In this document: positions 36,024 through 44,228 of the stretch, piece after piece | Layout of the letters: each line of letters starts with the position of its first letter | How positions within the stretch are numbered: position 1 is the stretch's first letter | From: Methylobacterium symbioticum | GTDB taxonomy: Bacteria; Pseudomonadota; Alphaproteobacteria; Rhizobiales; Beijerinckiaceae | Reading direction: 5' to 3' | Assembly (NCBI RefSeq): GCF_902141845.1 | Contig: NZ_CABFPH010000026.1 | Span: 1-62,021, forward strand | Length of the DNA stretch: 62,021 bases | The notes under the pieces: model-generated | Seen by the model: only the letters and a program-made list of their open reading frames with translations | Databases searched by the model: none | What the model was told of the DNA's origin: nothing | Translations under genes and position numbers: made by a program

Positions 36024-37070
36024 TCAGCCGGCCCAGCCCTTGGCGAGGGAGGCGGTCACCGCATCCGCCATCGCGATGTCGAAGACCAGCATGTCCTCCA
36101 CCGCCCGCACCGTGCGCAGGCGCTCGGCGAGGGCCAGCGTCTCGGCCGGGATCGGGGTCGGGACAGGTAGCGGCACGTCCAGGCCGAGATGGTGGAACAG
36201 GGTCGAGGCGAAGGCCTCGAAATAGCTGCGATGGCCGACGATGCCGACGCGCGCCAGGATCTCGATGGCCACGATGGAATTGCCGGGGTTCAGCCGGTCG
36301 TCGGGCAGGCGCGTACCGAGCTGCCGCGTCAGCGGATTGTAGAGCAGGTGATAGGCCGGCTCGGGCAGCATGCGGAAATAGCGCTTCAGGCTGCGGATGT
36401 CCGTGTAGTCGTAATCCTTGCTGAAAAGAGCGGCCTCAGCCCGCCGGCCCAGGCGCCAGCCCCTGGCCGGATCGGCGGCCGCCTCGGCCTGCGCCTTCAG
36501 CCACAGCATCCGCGTCGCCATCTCGACATGAGGATCGTGCACCAGGATCGCGGACAGCGCGAGATCGGGCGTGAAGAAGCCCTCGTAGCGCGGCACCGTG
36601 ATCGCCCCGGAGAGCAGGGCCGACCCGACGAAGCGGCAGGCCAGCGTGCTCGTCAGGATCTCGTCGGAGAGCCGCTCGAGGCCGAAATGGCATTGCTGGA
36701 AATGGCGGAACAGGGCGGCCTGCAGAACCGTCTCGGGATGGATGCTGGTGTTGAGGAGGACGAGACGCTGCTGCACCAGCCCGTCCTGCGGCGCGCGGCT
36801 GTAGACGAGGACGTTGGTGTCGGCGTCGTACAGATCGAGCCGCGGCAGCCCGGCGAGCCCCGGCACCTCCTGCTCGGTGAGCTGGAAGGTGCATTGCCCG
36901 GTCGAGTGCCAGCCGTTCTCCTTGAAGGTGATGTCGGTGTGGCTCGCCGGCACCTCGGCGACGCGCCGGCCGTCGACCGAGACGACGACCCGGCTCACCG
37001 CGAGCGGATTGTCGGGCACGATCCACCCCCGGATCAGATCACCTTGGTCGAGATCGATGAAGAAGCGCAT
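36024..37070 (-). CDS. Uncharacterised protein paired with glycosyltransferase
   Basis: I do not recognise this 348-residue protein. The first 95 residues look like a beta-sandwich (RGWIVPDNPLAVSRVVVSVD, VLVYSRAP), while the rest appears mostly helical, with several aromatic-rich segments (DYTDIRSLKRYFRMLPEPAY, HLLYNPLTRQLG). There is no signal peptide or membrane segment. The ATG at 37070 (MRFFIDLDQGDLIRGW) is chosen because upstream sequence is low complexity and in-frame extension to 37301 reads as unconserved. The two-base spacing to the glycosyltransferase suggests it assists that enzyme, for example in acceptor recognition. Confidence 0.7.
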   Translation of the reverse strand: MRFFIDLDQGDLIRGWIVPDNPLAVSRVVVSVDGRRVAEVPASHTDITFKENGWHSTGQCTFQLTEQEVPGLAGLPRLDLYDADTNVLVYSRAPQDGLVQQRLVLLNTSIHPETVLQAALFRHFQQCHFGLERLSDEILTSTLACRFVGSALLSGAITVPRYEGFFTPDLALSAILVHDPHVEMATRMLWLKAQAEAAADPARGWRLGRRAEAALFSKDYDYTDIRSLKRYFRMLPEPAYHLLYNPLTRQLGTRLPDDRLNPGNSIVAIEILARVGIVGHRSYFEAFASTLFHHLGLDVPLPVPTPIPAETLALAERLRTVRAVEDMLVFDIAMADAVTASLAKGWAG

Positions 37071-37379
37071 GTCCCTGTCGCTGCGGCGTTCGTCCGGAGC
37101 CGCGATCCCGCGCGGTTCTCTTAAGGCTCCTGGCCGGATTGGACACCGGTCCGGCGTGAAAGAGCGCGTTGAAACAATGACCTGGAGGCGGGCCCCGCCG
37201 CACCGCGACCGGGCCCGCCTCAAGAAGTCCTCTAAGGTGGGCCCATAGCGCATTTCGCGGGCGCGCGCAGCGCCGATCGCGGGACTGCGCCATCCCTGCA
37301 TTTCCTTCTCGCAAACCCGCTTGCGCCCCCGCCCGACAGCGGCTATAGCCGCGCCACACCAGAGCTGCGGCTCTGGCCC

Positions 37380-37454
37380 GGGCGCGTAGCTCAGCGGGAG
37401 AGCACTACCTTGACATGGTAGGGGTCACAGGTTCGATCCCTGTCGCGCCCACCA
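37380..37454 (+). tRNA. tRNA-Val (anticodon GAC)
   Basis: GGGCGCG pairs with CGCGCCC and the encoded CCA follows. The anticodon loop TTGACAT gives anticodon GAC, the D-arm GCTCAGCGGGAGAGC and the T-arm CAGGTTCGATCCCTG are normal. No duplicated 3' end of this tRNA, as expected for an integrated element, was seen in the window. Confidence 0.97.
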
Positions 37455-37748
37455 TCTAAGCCAGAGCGCTCAGATGGTCATACGGAGAGACGGAGCGAGA
37501 TTGCTTCCATCTCTCAGGTTCAGCGAACCTGAACAGCAGATCCTCGACATCGCGGTCAGATTTGACAGGGCGAACCTTTTGATGCGGTCGAAGGTCGTCG
37601 CGTTCGGCATCGGGTCGGAGGCTGCGGACGCGGCCGACCTCATTCCAACAGCGCTGCGCCGCACGGGGATGCTTCGAGCCCAGCATCGTCGATGCGAACC
37701 CTTTCGCATGTGGTCCACGCGTTGCGCCAGGGGTGGCCTCGAACGCGA
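37455..37748. other. Gene-poor stretch between tRNA-Val and flagellin terminator
   Basis: About 290 bases without a convincing gene. It contains a short perfect inverted repeat (CAGGTTC-AGC-GAACCTG, 37515-37531). A segment near 37470-37545 reads on the minus strand as SVSPYDHL, a peptide I associate, from memory only, with dispersed intergenic repeats in alphaproteobacteria. Confidence 0.4.
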
Positions 37749-37783
37749 AAAAACGGCCGGGGCGACGAGCCCGGCCGCTTTCG
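37747..37783 (-). terminator. Intrinsic terminator after flagellin
   Basis: Read on the minus strand, GCGGCCGGG pairs with CCCGGCCG(T) around a seven-base loop and is followed by six T residues. It lies about 45 bases after the flagellin stop. Confidence 0.88.
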
Positions 37784-37829
37784 TGAGCAGCGCCCCTGGA
37801 AGCGCCCCGGCGGACCGGGGCGCCTGGGC

Positions 37830-39041
37830 TCAGCGCAGGAGCTGCAGGATGCTCTGCTGGGCCTGGTTGGCCAGCGACAGCGCCGAGATGCTGAGCGACT
37901 GGCGGGTCGACAGCGCCTGCGAGTTCGCCGCCTCCTCGTTCAGGTCCGCGTCGGTCAGCTTCGAGGCGCCCGTATCGAGCACGTTCTGAAGCTGCTTGGT
38001 GAAGTCCTGCCGGTTCTGCACCACCGACAGGTTCGAGCCGAAGGTCGAGGCGTTCGAGCGCAGCGTCGAGGCCGCCGAGGTCAGGCCATTCGCCGTCGAC
38101 TTGATGTCGGCGTCGAGCAGGAAGTTGCCGACATTGGCGTTGTTGCCGGACGCCTTCGTGATCGAGCTCAGGCCGAGACCCTTCGAGGTCGCGTCCACGC
38201 CCTGCACGTCGAGGTTGGAGGTGTCCTTCTCGTTGAAGGCGATGTGCAGCTTGTTGGTCGTGGCGCTGTTCGAGATCAGGTTGACGCCATTGTAGCTAGC
38301 ATCCTTGGCGAGCTGGTCGATCTGGGTGAGCAGGCTGTTGTACTGCGCAGCCAGGTTCGCGCGCTCCTTCACGCCCGTCACCGTCAGTTCCTTGGCCTGG
38401 GCGACGCCCGTCACGGCCGAGCCGGTGGTGCCGTAGGACACGGCCGAGCCCGAGCCGGCCGTGAAGCCGAGCGCCGTCTGGCTGGTCGTATCCGCGAACT
38501 CGATGTCGGCGGTAGCGCTCAGGACGATCTTCGTGCCGGCGGTGTCCTTCGAGAAGATGTTGCCCACGCCCGCCGAGGTGGCGGCCGAGTTGAGGGTGGT
38601 CAGCGCATCGTCGATGCTGGCGTTCTGGGCGATGGTGGCCGAGAAGGCGGTGCCGTTGGCGAACAGGTTGATCGTGGTGCCGGCGGAGGCGGAGGGGGCC
38701 GAATAGGCGTTCGAAGCGGTGCCGGTGGTGGTGATCTGGGTGGCCAGCGCCTGATTGGCGGTGGACTTGGCCGAATCGACGAGCTTCTGGATCGAGGTCA
38801 GGCCCTGGTTGGCCGCCTGGATCGCCTGGACGCCGTTCGAGATGTTGTCGAGCAGGGTGCCGAGATCCGAGGAGCGGTTCGACAGGGACTGGGCGGTGAA
38901 GAAGTTGACCGGGCTGTCGAGGGCCGAGGAGACCTTCTTGCCGGTGGAAAGGCGGTTCTGGGTGGTCGCGGTGAGCGAGGCCGTGTCCTGCAGCGAGAGC
39001 AGGTTCTGGCGGACGGCAGAGGTGAGCGAGACGGACGACAT
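37830..39041 (-). CDS. fliC: Flagellin
   Basis: The 403-residue protein has the paired conserved ends of flagellin. The N-terminal D0/D1 part includes VRQNLLSLQDTASL, RLSTGKKVSSALDSP and NGVQAIQAANQGL. The C-terminal part ends in ALSLANQAQQSILQLLR. The middle (about 130-260) is variable and rich in Ser, Thr, Ala and Gly, the surface-exposed D2/D3 region where O-linked sugars are often attached. It polymerises into the filament after export by the flagellar type III system. No other flagellar gene is nearby, and it carries its own terminator, so this is a stand-alone locus. Confidence 0.93.
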   Translation of the reverse strand: MSSVSLTSAVRQNLLSLQDTASLTATTQNRLSTGKKVSSALDSPVNFFTAQSLSNRSSDLGTLLDNISNGVQAIQAANQGLTSIQKLVDSAKSTANQALATQITTTGTASNAYSAPSASAGTTINLFANGTAFSATIAQNASIDDALTTLNSAATSAGVGNIFSKDTAGTKIVLSATADIEFADTTSQTALGFTAGSGSAVSYGTTGSAVTGVAQAKELTVTGVKERANLAAQYNSLLTQIDQLAKDASYNGVNLISNSATTNKLHIAFNEKDTSNLDVQGVDATSKGLGLSSITKASGNNANVGNFLLDADIKSTANGLTSAASTLRSNASTFGSNLSVVQNRQDFTKQLQNVLDTGASKLTDADLNEEAANSQALSTRQSLSISALSLANQAQQSILQLLR

Positions 39042-39205
39042 GGCTGAGATGCTTTTTCCCTGAAACCCCCTTTTTGGAGGCAGTCGAGATTTTTGATTTC
39101 AGCCCTTGCAGGAGTCTTAAATTGAAATCGGAGCTTTGATGCTTCTGCCCTCCGAACGGAATCTCGGTAAATTGCAGTCCTCTGTTATGCTTAAGCGATC
39201 CTGTG
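39042..39205 (-). promoter_or_regulatory. AT-richer flagellin upstream region
   Basis: The 160 bases before flagellin are clearly richer in A and T than their surroundings and contain several A/T runs, consistent with a strong promoter and a structured leader. I could not assign a specific sigma factor element with confidence. Confidence 0.35.
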
Positions 39206-39403
39206 TTTACCAAGATCGTTTGCGCCATTTTTGATTGCGCTCGGCAATTCGATCCCATGCGCGGATGTCTGCCCGCCCATGTCTCGATACGGCAGGTGTC
39301 GATCGCGCGCCACGAATGGCGCTCACAGCACAGCCAAGAACCGCTACGGGCGACGCGATCGGTCGCGTCGCGAGGCGTCGGCGTCCTCGCGTCGCGGCCT
39401 TGA

Positions 39404-39640
39404 TCACAGGGTCGGGTGCAGCAGGAGCGGCGTCCAGACATGGGACGCTTCCAACGCGTCGGCATTGCGCGGAGGGTTGAGCTGACCGAGCCGGCCGACA
39501 TAGGCCGAGGCGAGCAACCCGAGCAGCAGGACCAGAACCAACGTCACGGCGTCGGGGTGCTTGCGGGCGCTCTGAATGCCGATGCAGCCCAGGGTGAAGC
39601 CGGCCGCGAGGGCGAAGGGAAGGACGGTGTCGCGTGACAT
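39404..39640 (-). CDS. Small hypothetical membrane protein
   Basis: This 78-residue product has two hydrophobic segments (TVLPFALAAGFTLGCIGI, about 5-22, and AVTLVLVLLLGLLASAYVG, about 31-49) joined by a short charged loop, followed by a polar tail. That pattern is unlikely by chance in a GC-rich shadow frame. No family is recognised and no clear ribosome binding site precedes the ATG. It is isolated between flagellin and a region with palindromes, so no role can be inferred. Confidence 0.5.
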   Translation of the reverse strand: MSRDTVLPFALAAGFTLGCIGIQSARKHPDAVTLVLVLLLGLLASAYVGRLGQLNPPRNADALEASHVWTPLLLHPTL

Positions 39641-39827
39641 CGCTGCGGCGGCCTGCGGATCGAATGCGTCGGGCGGGAGCGGCTGCCGCAGCGTTCCGCG
39701 ACATCTCCCGCATAGACAGACGTTTGAACAAGGCCGTCACATCCCGCTTGCCCGCCGACAGGTCTCGACGTGCCGCCCGAGAGGGAAGGGGAGGCAGCAT
39801 CGTGCAAGAAGCCATGATTCCAAGGGC

Positions 39828-39850
39828 GCAAGATCTTGCATACTGTATGC
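39828..39850. promoter_or_regulatory. Two overlapping palindromes, candidate operator
   Basis: GCAAGATCTTGC (39828-39839) is a perfect palindrome and GCATAC-T-GTATGC (39838-39850) is a perfect odd palindrome sharing two bases with it. ATAC-N-GTAT half-sites are seen in operators of some GntR-type regulators. The site is about 190 bases upstream of the small membrane protein gene on the minus strand. Confidence 0.4.
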
Positions 39851-39901
39851 CAGTGGGGTACGACGGTGTGGACCTTCCTCTCGAAGGCCCACTCCAAACT
39901 G

Positions 39902-39936
39902 AGGCGTGTTCCTGACCGGGACACGCCTTTCTTCTT
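39902..39936 (+). terminator. Orphan terminator-like hairpin
   Basis: AGGCGTGTTCC pairs with GGGACACGCCT (one wobble pair) and is followed by TTCTTCTTT. No protein gene is found upstream on this strand back to the flagellin region, so it may end a short untranslated RNA. Confidence 0.5.
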
Positions 39937-40067
39937 TGCAGGCTCGGCACCTTCCGCCGGTCGCGCCGCGCGCCGTGCGTTCCGAACCGCGCGGCCGAAC
40001 GGGCATAGAATGAGGAGGCATCCTGGAACGCGGTCGGGATGCGCTCCGAGGCACGGGAGAGCATCGC

Positions 40068-40430
40068 ATGCAGCGCGAGGTCCGGTACTGGAACAGTCGT
40101 CAGTTCTTCCGGGTCTACGGTCGTGATCCCTCGGCGATGGGGTTTCCGCGCCAGGACGCCGAGGGCTACTACCTGACGATGGGCTACAGGATCCGCCTCG
40201 ACGACGGCCAGCCCGAGGATGGCGAGCCGAGCCCGGAACCGTCAGCCCGGACACAGCCGGCCGCACCCATCGACAGCCGCGACCGATTACCGGCCACGCC
40301 GGTCGCCGCACCACCATCGCCCGGACGCGTGTCCTTCCGGCACTTCGAGCATACCGGTGGTTTTGACGGCTACGAGGGCCGCATGATGCGAAACCGCGTC
40401 CGTCCCCGCCCCAAGGATGAGCAGCCCTGA
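40068..40430 (+). CDS. Hypothetical protein
   Basis: This 120-residue protein has an ordered, aromatic-rich N-terminus (MQREVRYWNSRQFFRVYGRD, followed by GYYLTMGYRIRLDDG) and a proline/serine-rich low-complexity middle (about 50-85), then SFRHFEHTGGFDGYEGRMM. No signal peptide or membrane segment is present and no family is recognised. The coherent N-terminus and the start close behind GAGAGCATCGC support a real gene. Neighbours give no functional hint. Confidence 0.5.
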   Translation: MQREVRYWNSRQFFRVYGRDPSAMGFPRQDAEGYYLTMGYRIRLDDGQPEDGEPSPEPSARTQPAAPIDSRDRLPATPVAAPPSPGRVSFRHFEHTGGFDGYEGRMMRNRVRPRPKDEQP

Positions 40431-40693
40431 CGGGCGGCGGGTATCGAACCTTCCAACGCAGCGCTCGATATCAGGAAAGCCGCTCTGCCGGCGCTCCGAA
40501 CTTTAGGAGCACATTTCGGAAAAAACCAACTAAATTCCCTCCATCCTACACGATCGACAGCTCGTTGATTGGATCGGAACCGAAATGATGGCTCAATCAA
40601 CTCACAACATCCTGACGACCGGAACGCTTCTGTACTGTACCGGCACATATGAATGTGTGTCCTCATGGAGTACGGCAGAGAAGGGTCGGGAGA

Positions 40694-40957
40694 ATGTTGA
40701 ACAGTTCCGTTGCGGTTGACGCGGCCCATTCGATCGACGCGGTTCGATGGATGCCCGGGACAGGGAGATCAAGCGTCAGCCTTCATGATCGGGCGGCCCG
40801 TGCAGCCGCGCTCGATGATGGGCTGCTCTCCGAAGAGGTCGACGAAGTGCTCGCCGGCCGGAGAATCGTCGACGCCTTTCCGGTTCGTCGCGGCGAGAGC
40901 CCGCCGGCCTACGCAGTGCGCGCCGTCGCCGAGATGATGGTCGCCTATCTGCGGTAG
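40694..40957 (+). CDS. Hypothetical protein
   Basis: An 87-residue product with the ATG at 40694 preceded by GGGAGA. It contains DRAARAAALDDGLLSEEVDEVLAG, a helical acidic region, and ends in AYAVRAVAEMMVAYLR. It is soluble and not recognised as a family. Longer starts back to 40649 lack a ribosome binding site. It ends 13 bases before the converging acyltransferase stop. Confidence 0.45.
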   Translation: MLNSSVAVDAAHSIDAVRWMPGTGRSSVSLHDRAARAAALDDGLLSEEVDEVLAGRRIVDAFPVRRGESPPAYAVRAVAEMMVAYLR

Positions 40958-40970
40958 ACTTGCCGCGCGC

Positions 40971-42092
40971 TCAGGCAGCCGAGGCGCCAGCGGGGCGGCG
41001 GACAGCCGCCTCCGCTGCGTCCGGGGCCGCACCGTTCAGGCGATGGCCGCGCACGACGTCGCGCAAGCGATCGACTGCCGGGTCCACAAGCGCGGACAAG
41101 GCGACGGCGGTGGCGAGGCTCAGAGTCGCCGCGGCGGCGAAAGCTCCGATCGAGTCGCCTCCCACGACCGACAGCACCGTGACTTGGATGCTCTGGTGCG
41201 AAAGGTAGAGCGGAAAGGTCAGCCGTCCGAGCGTCTGGTCCAACCCTGCAAACCGGCGGCTACGGACCGTCGCCGCGAAACACATCACGGCGAGCAGCGC
41301 GAAGAGCAGCAGGGTTTGCACCAACCAGGCCTCGGCAACGTCGACCGAGGCCTGCGCGGACGCGCGGTGTACGGCGGTCAGCGTGACGCCGACGAGCGTG
41401 GTCGCGCCGAGCAGGATGCTGCCTCGGCTTCCCTTCAGAGCCAGATAGGCCGCGACGCCGAAGGCGAAGTGCGGCACGAACAGGAACATCGCGGGCAGGC
41501 GACCCGCCAGGGCGAGGGCAAACAGCACCGCGGCAATCAGGGTCGCGGCCGCGGCATCGGTTGGCACGCCGAGCATCCGATCGCGGCCGAGCGACGGCAG
41601 TGCGATGCCCAGACAGGCCAGCGCGTAGAACATCATCTCGACGCGGATGGTCCAGGCGATCTCGAGGAAGTTGTGGGTCATTCCACGATCGAGCGCCGGC
41701 AAGAAGCTCAGCAGGTTGAGAGCCACATTGCCGAACGAGAAGGCACCCTCCGGAAGGGCGCCGCTGTCCCGGCCGTATTGCAGGATGCCGAGCTTCAGGA
41801 AGAGGCCGTGCACGACGAGACTGATCAGCATCGCCACGACGAAATGGGGGACGATGCGCAGGAGGCGATTGAGAAGGAAGGCGACCGGTCGCTGCCCGTA
41901 GAAGCGGTCGATCGCCTCGGAGATCACGAAGCCTGAGAGCGCGAAGAAGGCCAGGACCGCCACTTCGCCGATGGCGTAGGGGTGGGCTGCGCGCATCCAC
42001 GCCTCAGGCGCGATGTTCGCCAGGAAATGCTGCAGGAGCACGAGGACCGCGAGGAGCAGCCGGAAGGCCCCGAAGAACCGATAGGAGATCAT
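40971..42092 (-). CDS. Acyltransferase family 3 integral membrane protein
   Basis: The 373-residue protein has about ten predicted membrane helices. The family's N-terminal histidine after a run of hydrophobic residues is present (FRLLLAVLVLLQHFLANIAP), as are FFALSGFVISEAI and a conserved arginine (LNRLLRIVPHF). Members transfer acetyl or other acyl groups to surface polysaccharides, such as O-antigen or Nod-factor-like sugars. It ends in a charged cytoplasmic tail. It lies next to an amino-sugar operon, so an acceptor within the same surface glycan is plausible, although it is transcribed in the opposite direction. Confidence 0.85.
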   Translation of the reverse strand: MISYRFFGAFRLLLAVLVLLQHFLANIAPEAWMRAAHPYAIGEVAVLAFFALSGFVISEAIDRFYGQRPVAFLLNRLLRIVPHFVVAMLISLVVHGLFLKLGILQYGRDSGALPEGAFSFGNVALNLLSFLPALDRGMTHNFLEIAWTIRVEMMFYALACLGIALPSLGRDRMLGVPTDAAAATLIAAVLFALALAGRLPAMFLFVPHFAFGVAAYLALKGSRGSILLGATTLVGVTLTAVHRASAQASVDVAEAWLVQTLLLFALLAVMCFAATVRSRRFAGLDQTLGRLTFPLYLSHQSIQVTVLSVVGGDSIGAFAAAATLSLATAVALSALVDPAVDRLRDVVRGHRLNGAAPDAAEAAVRRPAGASAA

Positions 42093-42717
42093 CGTGCCTC
42101 AGTGGCCTCTCGGATCCAAACATTTTATGATTCGCTGCTTACGGCGCGCCGTCGAGGCGTTCCATCCGGTAATCTTACCGTCCGGATGGGTTGCCCGGTC
42201 GGGCCTCGGTCCGTTCGGATCCCGCTTCGGCCGGGGGCACCTGTTCCTCCGCGCGGACCAAAGGATCGGTCCGACGCCCGTCGCGGCGCACCGAAAGAAT
42301 ACGGCTTGCGCGACTGTCAGAGACGCAACCTGAGCGAGATGCTTCTGCGCCTTCGATTGTAGACGGCAAAGCAATGCTGCCGACCGGCCCGACGAAGTCC
42401 GGTGCCCGCGCCCGAGTGCAATCATCAGACTTCGGCTCGACGCAGGGTCCATGGCGTTGACCGCCGAGATTTGCATGTGGAAGCGATCCGCGCCCCGACA
42501 CCGATTGCTGTTGATGACCGGTGCCGAACCGCGCTCCAAACGAGCGACGGTGTTCGACCGGCACAGCCAAGCGGTTCAGGACGGGGGCGAGGCAGGGAAT
42601 AACTCCCGACTCCATTCGGGATAATTAAGCAACATTTTATGCCTATAACCCCTGAATTGCATCACAATGTTGAAGAAGATATCCTAATCAAGCGGGAGGC
42701 TATTGCTGAGAAAAATC
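42093..42717. other. Non-coding stretch upstream of the sugar operon
   Basis: About 620 bases without a convincing gene. The base composition falls toward the right end (for example TAATTAAGCAACATTTTATG near 42623), probably containing the promoter of the sugar operon. A short inverted repeat CCCGA-CTCCAT-TCGGG lies near 42607. I see no other structure. Confidence 0.4.
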
Positions 42718-43131
42718 ATGAATTTGATCAGAGGGGTCGAGATTTTAGACTATCGAACCCACATTGATGCACGCGGTAAGCTCGCGGCATTTGATGAATT
42801 CGACAATATACCATTCCCACCGCGACGCGTCTTTTTCCTGAAAGTCGATGAGCCTGATGGCACACGAGGCGGGCACGCAAATTCCTGCGACGAGTTCATC
42901 TTGTCGTTGAGTGGTTCTGTTCTCGTGGAGATGGACAATGGGCAGGAACGTTGCAGCGTGCATCTCGACGATCGAGAGCGTGCCCTGTGGATCAAATCCG
43001 GGATCGTGATCAACTTGCGAGAATTCGAGCCGAACACGGTTCTCTTGGTCTGCGCATCGGCGAGTTACCGGGACACGCGGCATTTCGACGAGCCGCAACC
43101 TCATCTCTTCATGGCAGACGACTTCCTATGA
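42718..43131 (+). CDS. FdtA/QdtA-like dTDP-sugar 3,4-ketoisomerase (WxcM-type cupin)
   Basis: The 137-residue protein matches the single-domain cupin sugar ketoisomerases: RGKLAAFDEFDNIPFPPRRVFFL, GTRGGHANSCDEFILSLSGSV, and LREFEPNTVLLVCASASYRD. The His and Asp/Glu of the cupin pocket (GGHANSCDEF) are visible. FdtA/QdtA convert dTDP-4-keto-6-deoxyglucose to the 3-keto form, the step before 3-amination. The ATG at 42718 is used; a TTG at 42703 is possible. Its stop overlaps the aminotransferase start (ATGA). Its first part is much less GC-rich than its neighbours, hinting at transfer. Confidence 0.8.
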   Translation: MNLIRGVEILDYRTHIDARGKLAAFDEFDNIPFPPRRVFFLKVDEPDGTRGGHANSCDEFILSLSGSVLVEMDNGQERCSVHLDDRERALWIKSGIVINLREFEPNTVLLVCASASYRDTRHFDEPQPHLFMADDFL

Positions 43132-44228
43132 TTCCGCAGGCGGCGCCGCAGCGGCGGATCGCCCGATTCCGGCGTGAGATCGATGAGGCCGTCGCCGCAA
43201 TCCTCGGTGGCGATGCCTACATCCTCGGCGCGCCGGTCGAGGCTTTCGAGGCGGCCTTCGCGGCCTATTGCGGCTGCGCGTATGCCGTTGGGCTCTCCTC
43301 CGGGACGGACGCCATCGCTCTGGCCCTGCGCGCCCTCGGCGTCGGGGTCGGCGATGAGGTGATCCTGCCAGCGCTGACCTTCGCCGGATCCGCCCAGGCC
43401 GTGCTCCAATGCGGAGCCTCGCCCCGGTTCGTGGATGTCGACCCCGCGACCCGTTGCATCGACCCGGCCGCGGCGGCCGATGCCGTCACCGCCCGCACGG
43501 CCGCGATCATGCCCGTCCACCTGTTCGGCTATCCAGCCGAAATGTCGGCCCTGACGGCGCTCGCCGATCAGCATGGTCTCGCCGTGGTGGCGGATTGCGC
43601 GCAGGCGCATGGCGCGACGCTTGCGGGGCGTCCGCTCGGCAGCTTCGGGCACGCTGCGGCCTACTCCTTCTACCCGACCAAGAATCTCGGTTGCGTCGGC
43701 GACGGCGGCGCCGTGACGACGAACGATCCTCGGGTCGCGGAGCGGCTGCGGTCCCTGCGCCATTACGGCTTCGCTGGGTCCGAGCGGATCAGCCGGGAAC
43801 TCGGGTTCAATGCCCGCCTCGACACGCTGCAGGCGGCGATCCTGTCGGCACTCCTGCCCTTCTGCGACGACGGAAACGGCGAGCGGCGGGCGCTCGCGGC
43901 GCGGTATCGCGCAGCCCTTTCGGATTGCCCTGGCCTCGGTCTGCCACCCGAGAGCGCGGGGGCGGTCCATCACCAGTTCGCCGTCACCCATCCGGACCGG
44001 GACGGCCTGATGCGCGGCCTCGCCGAGGCGGGGATCGGGACGGCCATCCACTACGCGCCCGGCCTGCACCGGCATCCGGCCTTCTCCGGAGGCGCTGTCG
44101 GACCGTTGCCGGCAACTGACTACCTCGCGGCGACGCTCCTCAGCCTGCCGATCCAGCCTGAGGTCGCGGCGGATTCCCTCGACCGGGTGGTCGCGGCGCT
44201 GCGGTGCTTCTGTAGGGACGCCCGATGA
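43128..44228 (+). CDS. DegT/DnrJ/EryC1 sugar aminotransferase
   Basis: The 366-residue PLP enzyme has the substrate loop GLSSGTDAIALALRALG, the PLP-phosphate segment and the Schiff-base lysine at Lys185 (YPTKNLGCVGDGGAV). GFNARLDTLQAAIL is the typical late motif. FdtB/QdtB members of this family aminate 3-keto-6-deoxyhexoses, which fits the ketoisomerase gene that overlaps it upstream. The ATG at 43128 is inside an ATGA overlap. Its product would be a dTDP-3-amino-3,6-dideoxyhexose, to be acylated by the next enzyme. Confidence 0.9.
   Translation: MIPQAAPQRRIARFRREIDEAVAAILGGDAYILGAPVEAFEAAFAAYCGCAYAVGLSSGTDAIALALRALGVGVGDEVILPALTFAGSAQAVLQCGASPRFVDVDPATRCIDPAAAADAVTARTAAIMPVHLFGYPAEMSALTALADQHGLAVVADCAQAHGATLAGRPLGSFGHAAAYSFYPTKNLGCVGDGGAVTTNDPRVAERLRSLRHYGFAGSERISRELGFNARLDTLQAAILSALLPFCDDGNGERRALAARYRAALSDCPGLGLPPESAGAVHHQFAVTHPDRDGLMRGLAEAGIGTAIHYAPGLHRHPAFSGGAVGPLPATDYLAATLLSLPIQPEVAADSLDRVVAALRCFCRDAR

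Noticed and set aside
37380..37748. tRNA-Val as an integration site of a mobile element
   Set aside because: No integrase and no duplicated tRNA 3' end were seen in the window.
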